Shown here: piece by piece, positions 7,012 to 13,440 of the stretch
How positions within the stretch are numbered: position 1 is the first letter of the stretch
Layout: every line of letters begins with the position of its first letter
Source: Bacilli bacterium
GTDB lineage: Bacteria > Bacillota_I > Bacilli_A > ML615J-28 > CAG-698
Length of the DNA: 16,383 nt
Direction of reading: 5' to 3'
NCBI GenBank assembly: GCA_016282055.1
Contig: JAEEJT010000034.1
Span: 1-16,383 of the forward strand
The notes under the pieces: model-generated
Told to the model about the DNA's origin: nothing
What the model saw: only the letters and a program-made list of their open reading frames with translations
Database searches by the model: none
Translations under genes and position numbers: made by a program

Positions 7012-7986
7012 ATGTTTATTTGTCCAAAATGTAATAGTAAAATAGTTAATAATAAATGTTGTAAATGTGGTTTTGAAATAAAAGTAAAAGATGGTATATA
7101 TTATTTTAGTGAAGAAGATAATATAAATGTTAATGATAAAAGTAGTGAATATATAGGCTATGATAATATTGCTATTCACTTTGAACCAAGTTTAATATAT
7201 GAAGGACTTAATTCTTATGGTATATTTGGTCCTTGTAGTACTGATATTGTTAATAGATTTGGTAAAGATATAGTTGTTTTAGATATTGGGTGTGGACTTG
7301 GAAATGCTACAGTTCCTTTTGCTATGGCAGGATGCACTATAATTGGTGCTGATATTAGTGAAGAAATGTTAAGAATTGCAAGAAGCAGATGTGATAAAGA
7401 ATATGATAATTTATTTCTTTGTAAAATGAATGCATATCATCTTAATTTAGAAGATGAAAGTGTTGATATTGTTGTTGAAAATGCTATGATTCATCTTGTT
7501 GATAATCCTGATGCTGTTTATAAAGAAATTTGTAGAGTACTTAAGAAGGATGGTAAGTTTATTCATTATGGCTCTTATAATTTAGATATAAGTGAAGATG
7601 ATGCCAAAAAGAATAAATATTCAAAAGAAGTATTTAAAGATATTAAAAATTATTATTTTAAAGTTTTAGATGAATATGGATATAAGCCATTTAATTTTTA
7701 TAATGATTCATTGGAGTTACATGAAAATTATTTCTATACAACATCAGATGAAGATAGTCACATAAAATGTAATGATAAAAATATATTCAAGAGTTTTGTT
7801 AAGTATAGAGTTCATAGATTAGAACATAAAGCTTTTAGTTATTTACAAAATGTTCCAGATGATATTCATAAGAAAGTTTGGGAAAAGACTGATTATTATG
7901 CTAAAAGTAAATATGGAGATAATTATAAAGAGATAGAGAGTTATTTTTCTTATGGCTCATCCTATGATATATATTATAAAAAGTAG
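7012..7986 (+). CDS. SAM-dependent methyltransferase with N-terminal zinc ribbon
   Basis: A 324-residue protein. The first 20 residues hold C4-PK-C7 and C16-C-K-C19-G, a small zinc ribbon like that at the front of RlmA-type rRNA methyltransferases. A class I methyltransferase core follows: motif I V-L-D91-IGCGLGNAT, the acidic end of strand 2 (GADIS), motif IV region DIVVENAMIHLV and VLKKDGKFIHYG. About 110 residues of helical C-terminal extension (from residue 210) match nothing I know. The ATG at 7012 is preferred, 4 bases after the CDF stop; a GTG at 7000 overlapping the CDF gene is the alternative. It may modify RNA or a small molecule; the ribbon favours RNA or protein contact, which is inference. 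It is last in its operon. Confidence 0.85.
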   Translation: MFICPKCNSKIVNNKCCKCGFEIKVKDGIYYFSEEDNINVNDKSSEYIGYDNIAIHFEPSLIYEGLNSYGIFGPCSTDIVNRFGKDIVVLDIGCGLGNATVPFAMAGCTIIGADISEEMLRIARSRCDKEYDNLFLCKMNAYHLNLEDESVDIVVENAMIHLVDNPDAVYKEICRVLKKDGKFIHYGSYNLDISEDDAKKNKYSKEVFKDIKNYYFKVLDEYGYKPFNFYNDSLELHENYFYTTSDEDSHIKCNDKNIFKSFVKYRVHRLEHKAFSYLQNVPDDIHKKVWEKTDYYAKSKYGDNYKEIESYFSYGSSYDIYYKK

Positions 7987-8013
7987 ATAACGTTTTATTG
8001 TTTGTAAAAAGTA

Positions 8014-8042
8014 TTGAATTTTTAAAATTTCTGTATTAAAAT
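8014..8042 (+). promoter_or_regulatory. Promoter of glnA
   Basis: TTGAAT at 8014-8019, a 17-base spacer and TAAAAT at 8037-8042. Start of transcription is predicted near 8049, right at the first copy of the 15-base repeat. I see no GlnR-type TGTNA-N7-TNACA palindrome here. Confidence 0.6.
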
Positions 8043-8049
8043 ATTAACG

Positions 8050-8094
8050 GATTGATTTTAAAATGATTGATTAAAAAAAGATTGAGTAAAAAAA
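8050..8094 (+). repeat. Three 15-base direct repeats in the glnA leader
   Basis: GATTGATTTTAAAAT (8050-8064), GATTGATTAAAAAAA (8065-8079) and GATTGAGTAAAAAAA (8080-8094) lie head to tail. The GATTGA core is invariant at exact 15-base spacing. The last copy runs into the ribosome binding site AAGGAG (8093-8098). Confidence 0.8.
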
Positions 8095-8106
8095 GGAGAT
8101 TTAAAA

Positions 8107-9462
8107 ATGATTAATTACACAAAAGAAGAAATCAAAAAAATTTGTAAAGAGGAGAATATTAAGTATATTCGTTTGCAATTTACAGATATGCTTGGAACTT
8201 TAAAGAACGTTGAAATTCCTGTATCTGGACTTGATGATGCACTTGCTAATAACATTATGTTTGATGGTTCATCTATTGAAGGTTTTGTTAGAACTGTTGA
8301 AGCTGATATGTATTTAGTACCTGATTTAAGTACATTTATTATTTCTAGTTGGGAAGATACAACTTATGGTAAAGTTGCACAATTTATATGTGATGTTTAT
8401 AGTGTTGATGAAAATGGAAATAAGACACCTTTTGAAGGTGACCCTAGAACTATTTTAAAACGTAACCTTGAAGAGTTACATAAACTTGGTTATACTAACT
8501 TTAATTTAGGAGTTGAACCAGAGTTTTTCTTATTTAAATTAAATAAGAATAATGGTGAACCAACACTTGATTATAATGATAATGGTGGTTATTTTGATGC
8601 TGCACCTATTGATGCTGCTGAAGATTGCCGTAGAGATATTGTACTTGAATTACAAAAGATTGGTTTTACAGTTGAAGCTGCTCATCATGAAGTTTCACCT
8701 GGACAACATGAAATTGATTTTAAATTTGATAATGCTTTAGAGACTTGTGATAAAGTACAAATCTTTAAACTAGTTGTTAAAAATATTGCTAAAAGACATG
8801 GTTTACATGCAACATTTATGCCAAAACCTATTAAGGGTATTAATGGTTCTGGTATGCATTGCAATTGTAGTTTAACTGATAAGACTGGTAATAATATATT
8901 CTATGATCCAAATAGTAAATATGGATTAAGTGATGTTTGTTTACGTTGGATTGATGGTATTTTAGCTCATGCTAAAGGATTCTGTTTAATTACAAATCCT
9001 ATCGTTAATTCTTATAAGAGAGTTGTTCCAGGTTATGAAGCTCCTTGTTATATTTCTTGGAGTGCAGCAAATAGATCAACAATGATTAGAATTCCTGCTA
9101 CTCGTGGTAAAGGAACAAGAACGGAAGTTAGAAGTGTTGATTGTGCAGCTAATCCATATCTTGCTGCATCAGTATTACTAGCATCAGGTATTGATGGAAT
9201 TAAAGGTAATTGTCCAGTAGTTCCTGAAATGCATGCTAATCTATTTGAAATGGATAATGATGAAAGAAAGAGTAAAGGTATAACTTCTCTTCCTGAAAAC
9301 TTAAAAGAAGCTATTATTGCTTTTAAGAAAGATGATATTATTAAAGATGCTATTGGTGCTCATATTACTAATAAACTTGTAAAAGCTAAAAATCTTGAAT
9401 GGGATGAATTTAGAACTACAGTTACAATGTGGGAAGTTAATAAGTATTTAACTAAATATTAG
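8107..9462 (+). CDS. glnA: Glutamine synthetase type I (GSI-alpha)
   Basis: A 451-residue full-length enzyme that makes glutamine from glutamate, ammonia and ATP as a cytoplasmic dodecamer. Visible: the FDGSSIEGF loop with R62, the residue that mediates feedback inhibition in Bacillus GSI-alpha; metal ligands in GVE137PE139F; H-H-E195; the GSGMH251 ATP/glutamate site; the flap NSYKRVVPGYE311AP; and RIPATRGKGTR. There is no GSI-beta adenylylation loop with its Tyr, so control is probably by feedback and not by covalent AMP. AAGGAG at 8093-8098 fixes the start. It has its own promoter and terminator. No glnR is in the window and none of its operators is seen. Confidence 0.97.
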   Translation: MINYTKEEIKKICKEENIKYIRLQFTDMLGTLKNVEIPVSGLDDALANNIMFDGSSIEGFVRTVEADMYLVPDLSTFIISSWEDTTYGKVAQFICDVYSVDENGNKTPFEGDPRTILKRNLEELHKLGYTNFNLGVEPEFFLFKLNKNNGEPTLDYNDNGGYFDAAPIDAAEDCRRDIVLELQKIGFTVEAAHHEVSPGQHEIDFKFDNALETCDKVQIFKLVVKNIAKRHGLHATFMPKPIKGINGSGMHCNCSLTDKTGNNIFYDPNSKYGLSDVCLRWIDGILAHAKGFCLITNPIVNSYKRVVPGYEAPCYISWSAANRSTMIRIPATRGKGTRTEVRSVDCAANPYLAASVLLASGIDGIKGNCPVVPEMHANLFEMDNDERKSKGITSLPENLKEAIIAFKKDDIIKDAIGAHITNKLVKAKNLEWDEFRTTVTMWEVNKYLTKY

Positions 9463-9469
9463 ATATTAT

Positions 9470-9501
9470 AAGATAGTTATTTTATAACTATCTTTATTTT
9501 T
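9470..9501 (+). terminator. Terminator of glnA
   Basis: Perfect 10-bp stem AAGATAGTTA (9470-9479) with TAACTATCTT (9485-9494), loop TTTTA, then TATTTTT. Confidence 0.88.
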
Positions 9502-9528
9502 AATAAATTAAATAAATGAAGGTTATTT

Positions 9529-10323
9529 ATGTTTGGATTTAAAAAAGAAGTAGATATAAAAGATATACAAATAGTTTTGGATAATTTAAAACTTATGCCG
9601 GATAATATTTATAGATATAAAACTTATGATGAATTAGTTAGATATATTAATCATATTTTTTCAAGAACTAAAGATACGTATGATTGTTTTATTGTTTTAA
9701 TGATGTTTGATTTCTATATTAGAAAGAATAAAACTATTATTAAAACTTTGAATAAAAAAGGATATCCATTATGTGATGTAAGTAGTTTAAATTATTCAAA
9801 AATAGAGTTACTTGATCCATTAGATGTAAAACCATGTTATATAATTACTAATAATTGGTATAGTTGTGTTTCTATTTTTGGTGATTTTGGTGAAAAAAAT
9901 GAGTTAAGATTTAATTCTAAACGTTTTGTGTATAAAGGAATTAAACTTGATGGATTAGATTCTTTTGATTATAAAATCTCTAAACAAGGTAAAGAGTTAT
10001 GTAGTTTATTTAGTAATGTAAAAGATATTCGATTTATTGAAAATAATACGGGTTTATCTATGCATAAAACTCTTGATGGAATAGAATTTTATCCATATGA
10101 TTATTATAATAATAATAAAAATCATCTTGATAAAAATGAATGTTTATGTGAATTTTTATGGGATTATACTGAAGAAATTAATTTTTTTACAGCAGTAAAA
10201 TGTTTTATTTATAAAGAAATATTTAATGAAATGACAAATTTTATTTTAGTGTTAGCTGTTGCTATAATGCCTAGATATAATCAAAAGATGGTTGCAAATC
10301 ATTTTTATATATCAAAAAAATAA
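9529..10323 (+). CDS. Unrecognised 264-residue protein
   Basis: I do not recognise this protein. It is soluble-looking for most of its length, rich in Asn, Lys, Tyr and Phe, with no signal peptide. Residues about 12-60 look helical (VDIKDIQIVLDNLKLMPDNI, then YDELVRYINHIF), followed by a mixed alpha/beta middle with strands CYIITNNWYSCVSIFGDF and RFNSKRFVYKGIKL. Near the end a hydrophobic stretch (about residues 238-252, NFILVLAVAIM) could be a buried helix or a membrane segment. GAAGG at 9518-9522 stands 6 bases before the ATG. No promoter is evident after the glnA terminator, so low-level read-through is possible. Codon use matches the neighbours. Confidence 0.75.
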   Translation: MFGFKKEVDIKDIQIVLDNLKLMPDNIYRYKTYDELVRYINHIFSRTKDTYDCFIVLMMFDFYIRKNKTIIKTLNKKGYPLCDVSSLNYSKIELLDPLDVKPCYIITNNWYSCVSIFGDFGEKNELRFNSKRFVYKGIKLDGLDSFDYKISKQGKELCSLFSNVKDIRFIENNTGLSMHKTLDGIEFYPYDYYNNNKNHLDKNECLCEFLWDYTEEINFFTAVKCFIYKEIFNEMTNFILVLAVAIMPRYNQKMVANHFYISKK

Positions 10324-10351
10324 TGATGTTTTTATTATTTAATTTAAAGTG

Positions 10352-10360
10352 TGATATACT
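10352..10360 (+). promoter_or_regulatory. Extended -10 promoter of the ZIP gene
   Basis: TGaTATACT: an extended -10 (TG at 10352-10353, TATACT at 10355-10360) with no good -35 box. It lies about 35 bases before ATG 10396. Confidence 0.5.
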
Positions 10361-10395
10361 ATATATAGTTAGTGTTATTTAGAAGGAGATTAATA

Positions 10396-11181
10396 ATGAA
10401 AGATTATATTTATGCTATTATTGGTATTTCACTTATATTTTTATGTACAACAATTGGTTCTTTATTTGTTTTCTTTTTTAAAGAATCAATATCAAATAAG
10501 TTAAATAAAATATTTATTGGTTTTGCTGCTGGTGTTATGCTTTCAGCATCATTCTTTTCATTAATAAAACCTGCACTTGAAAGTGAAGCTAGTTATATGC
10601 CAACATGGGCTATTGTTGGTATTTCAATAATTCTAGGTAGTTTATTTTTGTGGGGAATTGATAAAATTGTTCCACATCTGCATGCTCATGAAGGAAAAGA
10701 AGAAGGTTTAAAAAACACTGGATTATCTAAGAATACTAAGATGTTTTTAGCTGTTACTATCCATAATATTCCTGAAGGTTTATCTGTTGGTATTGCTTTT
10801 GGTGTAGCTTTAGCAAGTGGAAGTAATCAAACATTATTAATGGGAGCATTATTACTTGCTATTGGTATTGGTATTCAAAATATTCCAGAAGGAGCAGTTG
10901 TTGCCCTACCTATAAAGGGTGAAACTGGAAGTAGTAAAAAAGCATTTTTATTTGGAATGTTTTCAGGAATTGTTGAGCCTATTGCTGGGGTAATTGGTTT
11001 ATTTCTTGCTATGAAGATACAAGGAATTATGCCATGGGCTTTAGCATTTGCTGCTGGATGTATGATATATGTTGTTGGTGAGGAACTTATTCCAGAGATG
11101 AAAGATGATGAACATGAACATTCTGGAGTTTGGGCGTTTATAATTGGATTTGTAATTATGATGGTTTTAGACTGTCTATAA
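10396..11181 (+). CDS. ZIP-family divalent metal transporter
   Basis: A 261-residue inner-membrane protein with about eight hydrophobic segments. The paired metal-binding helices carry H123-NIPEG and Q161-NIPEGA, the defining ZIP TM4/TM5 signatures; Gln replaces the common His in the second. A cytoplasmic loop at about residues 93-100 is His-rich (HLHAHEG), and DDEHEH lies before the last helix; both fit metal sensing or delivery. It most resembles GufA/ZupT-type bacterial ZIPs that import Zn, Fe or Mn. AAGGAG at 10383-10388 sets ATG 10396; a GTG at 10372 would place that site inside the gene and is rejected. Together with the CDF exporter in this window, the locus holds opposite-direction metal carriers, though in separate units. 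Confidence 0.93.
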   Translation: MKDYIYAIIGISLIFLCTTIGSLFVFFFKESISNKLNKIFIGFAAGVMLSASFFSLIKPALESEASYMPTWAIVGISIILGSLFLWGIDKIVPHLHAHEGKEEGLKNTGLSKNTKMFLAVTIHNIPEGLSVGIAFGVALASGSNQTLLMGALLLAIGIGIQNIPEGAVVALPIKGETGSSKKAFLFGMFSGIVEPIAGVIGLFLAMKIQGIMPWALAFAAGCMIYVVGEELIPEMKDDEHEHSGVWAFIIGFVIMMVLDCL

Positions 11182-11215
11182 AAATATGTCAGGTTTACCT
11201 GACATATTTCTTTAA
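11182..11215 (+). terminator. Palindromic hairpin between the ZIP and kinase-like genes
   Basis: AAATATGTCAGGT (11182-11194) is perfectly inverted as ACCTGACATATTT (11197-11209), followed by CTTT and at once by the AAGGAG of the next gene. It begins at the base after the ZIP stop codon. It may be a terminator with a poor T-run, an mRNA-stabilising hairpin, or an operator dyad. Confidence 0.6.
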
Positions 11216-11225
11216 GGAGTATTTT

Positions 11226-11852
11226 ATGAGTGAAATATATTATATTATTGGAACTGCTTATGCTGGTAAATCAACGATGATAAAACTTCTTAGTGAAAAG
11301 TTTAATGGAATATTATGTGAAGAAAACTATCACAATAAACTTTTAAAGGATTTAGATAAGCAAAAATATCCTAATTTATGTTATACAAGAGATTTAGTTG
11401 ATTGGCATGATTTTGTTTCAAGAACTCCGAGTGATTATGAAAAATGGATTGATAATGTTTCTAAAGAATGTGAAGAACTTGAATTAATGTTATTAGAAAA
11501 ATTTAAAAATTGTGATAAAAAGATATTCGTTGATACAAATATATCAATTGAGACTTTAAAGAAGATATCTGATAAGGATCATGTTCTTGTAATGTTATCA
11601 AGTCAAGATACTAGTGTTAATAGATTTTTTGAACGTGAAGATAAAGAAAAACAGTTTTTGTATAAATTATTACTTAATTTCGATGATAAAGAAAAAGCCA
11701 TTAATAATTTTAAAGAGTGTATCAAAAGAGTTAATTCTAAAGAAAGATATGATAAGTTTTTAAATTCTGGTTTTAACGTCTTAATTAGAGATGATAATAG
11801 AAGTATTGAAGAGACTTTTAATATTGTTTGTAAGATGTTTAAATTAATGTAA
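11226..11852 (+). CDS. P-loop kinase-like protein, unknown substrate
   Basis: A 208-residue protein opening with a beta-strand and Walker A: EIYYIIG9-TAYAGK15-S16-T17. This GxxxxGKST loop at the very N-terminus is typical of small nucleoside, shikimate or NMP kinases. A second strand KKIFVDTNIS (about residues 101-110) fits the strand and Asp of a degenerate Walker B. FFEREDKEKQF (about 134-144) has the Arg-rich look of a kinase LID helix. VDWHDF near residue 58 may bind substrate. AAGGAG at 11214-11219 sets ATG 11226; an upstream in-frame start overlapping the ZIP gene is rejected. No own promoter is seen, so it is probably co-transcribed with the ZIP gene across the hairpin. The substrate cannot be named. 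Confidence 0.75.
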   Translation: MSEIYYIIGTAYAGKSTMIKLLSEKFNGILCEENYHNKLLKDLDKQKYPNLCYTRDLVDWHDFVSRTPSDYEKWIDNVSKECEELELMLLEKFKNCDKKIFVDTNISIETLKKISDKDHVLVMLSSQDTSVNRFFEREDKEKQFLYKLLLNFDDKEKAINNFKECIKRVNSKERYDKFLNSGFNVLIRDDNRSIEETFNIVCKMFKLM

Positions 11853-11877
11853 AAGAATAGAAAGGTTTTTAAATTAG

Positions 11878-11886
11878 TGTTATAAT
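11878..11886 (+). promoter_or_regulatory. Extended -10 promoter of bioY
   Basis: TGtTATAAT: a perfect -10 at 11881-11886 with an upstream TG at 11878-11879, and no clear -35. It lies 19 bases before ATG 11906. I see no BirA-type TTGTTAAC/GTTAACAA operator. Confidence 0.55.
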
Positions 11887-11905
11887 ATATATAAGAGGTG
11901 TTAAT

Positions 11906-12466
11906 ATGAAAACTAAGAAATTAGCTATTGTTGCAATATTTGCTGCTTCTTTATGTTTAATAGCTCCATTTTCAATTCCTATAGGTCCTGTACCGATTAC
12001 TCTTGCTACGTTTGGAGTTTATTTAATTGGTTCATTTTTTGATACTAAAACTTCTCTTTTAATTATTTTGATTTATATTTTATTAGGTGCTATGGGTTTA
12101 CCAGTTTTTTCTAATTATTATGGTGGTATAACTCGAATTGTAGGCCCTACAGGTGGATATATTATTGGATATATATTTTGTGTAATTATAGAATCTTTAT
12201 TAATTAAACTTTTTAAGAATAAGAAATGGTCATATCCAGTTAGTATGTTTTTTGGAACTTTGTTTATTTATTTGTTTGGTACAACTTGGTTTTTATTTCA
12301 AATGAATGAAACATATACTATTGGTAAGGCTCTTGCTTTATGTGTTATCCCATTTTTGCCTGGTGATAGCATTAAGATTGTTATTGCAACAATGATTACT
12401 ATTCTTTGTAAAAAAAGATTAGAGAGTGTATTTGAACCTAATAATAAGGAAACTGAGGGAGAATAA
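11906..12466 (+). CDS. bioY: BioY biotin transporter, ECF S-component
   Basis: A 186-residue membrane protein, the substrate-binding subunit of the energy-coupling-factor biotin uptake system. About six hydrophobic segments. Family landmarks: PIGPVPITLATFGVYLIGSF near the start, LLGAMGLPVFSNYYGG and GPTGGYIIGY in the middle, and FLPGDSIKIVIA near the end, all close to the BioY consensus. GAGGTG just upstream is the ribosome binding site. The EcfA1/A2 ATPases and EcfT are not in this window, so it likely uses a shared module elsewhere. The presence of an uptake protein suggests reliance on external biotin; no biosynthetic gene is seen here. It overlaps the following gene by one base. Confidence 0.95.
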   Translation: MKTKKLAIVAIFAASLCLIAPFSIPIGPVPITLATFGVYLIGSFFDTKTSLLIILIYILLGAMGLPVFSNYYGGITRIVGPTGGYIIGYIFCVIIESLLIKLFKNKKWSYPVSMFFGTLFIYLFGTTWFLFQMNETYTIGKALALCVIPFLPGDSIKIVIATMITILCKKRLESVFEPNNKETEGE

Positions 12467-13365
12467 TGAAAAAGTTTAGTATTATAATACTGTTGTTATT
12501 TTTGTGTGTTTTTATGTCTTGTAAGAAAACTGATAACTTTTTATTAATAAGAGATTTTAAAATAAATGATACTTTAGAAAATGTTGAAAATAAAACTGCT
12601 AATATTGTTTTAATATATGGTCAATCTAATGCAACGGGATGTTCTTTATTTGATTATCTTGAAACTAATAATTATGAATATTTAGATACAATTAAGAATA
12701 TTAATAATGTATATATTAATTTTGTTACTGAAAATTATTCTAATTCATCTGATAATACATTTATTAACTCTATTGTTGGGTGTGGGGCTAGAAAAGACAT
12801 GTTTGGTCCAGAAGTTGGAATTAGTTTGAATAATTATTTAAACTCTAGTGAAGATTTATTTATTATAAAGTATTCATATGGTGGAACAACTCTTGATGAT
12901 CAGTGGTTAGATGGTAGCTATGGTCGTGGTGAGTTATATAATGGTAGTATTAAGTTTACTATTGCAAATCTTGAGTATTTAATTAGTAAAGGATATACTT
13001 TAAATATATTAGGTATTTGTTGGATGCAGGGTGAAAATGATGCTTGTAGCATAAAACAAGCTAATAGATATCTTAAAAATACTAAAAAACTTGTTTCTTT
13101 TTATAGAAAAGATTTGAATAAATACAGTAAAGATATTAGATGGGTTGATGCATGTATTGATAAAGATGTATGGCCTAAAGCTAGTATTGTAAATGAAACT
13201 AAATTATCTTTAGTTAATGAAATAGATAATTATTATTGTATTGATACTAATAGTTTAGGATTAACAACAAAGAATGAACCAACAGGAGAAGCTGATTTAG
13301 CTCATTATGATAGTTTATCTCAAGTTTTATTAGGAAGAAAATTTTATGACGAATTAGTAAAATAG
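12466..13365 (+). CDS. Lipoprotein with sialate O-acetylesterase-like (SASA) domain
   Basis: A 299-residue exported esterase candidate. The N-terminus has basic residues, a hydrophobic core and a lipobox-like FMSC with Cys19, so it is probably lipid-anchored on the outer face. SGNH-type catalytic blocks are present: YGQS54NATG with the nucleophile Ser54, W186-MQGEND (block of the SASA/CE6 family) and D277-LAH280 near the end giving the Asp/His. The family removes acetyl groups from sialic acids or from plant xylans. GAGGGAGAA upstream and ATAATG coupling with bioY (1-base overlap) put both in one operon; why biotin uptake and a carbohydrate esterase should pair is not obvious. A terminator begins on its stop codon. 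Confidence 0.87.
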   Translation: MKKFSIIILLLFLCVFMSCKKTDNFLLIRDFKINDTLENVENKTANIVLIYGQSNATGCSLFDYLETNNYEYLDTIKNINNVYINFVTENYSNSSDNTFINSIVGCGARKDMFGPEVGISLNNYLNSSEDLFIIKYSYGGTTLDDQWLDGSYGRGELYNGSIKFTIANLEYLISKGYTLNILGICWMQGENDACSIKQANRYLKNTKKLVSFYRKDLNKYSKDIRWVDACIDKDVWPKASIVNETKLSLVNEIDNYYCIDTNSLGLTTKNEPTGEADLAHYDSLSQVLLGRKFYDELVK

Positions 13366-13388
13366 AAGAAGTATTTCTTCTATTTTTT
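13363..13388 (+). terminator. Terminator of the bioY-esterase operon
   Basis: TAGAAGAA (13363-13370) with TTCTTCTA (13375-13382), loop GTAT, then six T. The stem begins with the stop codon itself. Confidence 0.87.
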
Positions 13389-13389
13389 C

Positions 13390-13418
13390 TTTACAATAAA
13401 AAATTATTATAATATAAT
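13390..13418 (+). promoter_or_regulatory. Promoter of the large membrane-anchored protein
   Basis: TTTACA at 13390-13395, a 17-base spacer and TATAAT at 13413-13418. The predicted start of transcription (near 13425) leaves a very short leader before GGAGGG at 13428-13433. Confidence 0.8.
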
Positions 13419-13440
13419 TATTGTGTTGGAGGGATTATTT

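Noticed and set aside
8000..8050. GlnR operator upstream of glnA
   Set aside because: TGTAA near 8003 lacks the matching TNACA half at the right distance.
8552..8740. A 62-residue frame inside glnA
   Set aside because: It is an out-of-frame shadow of a highly conserved enzyme.
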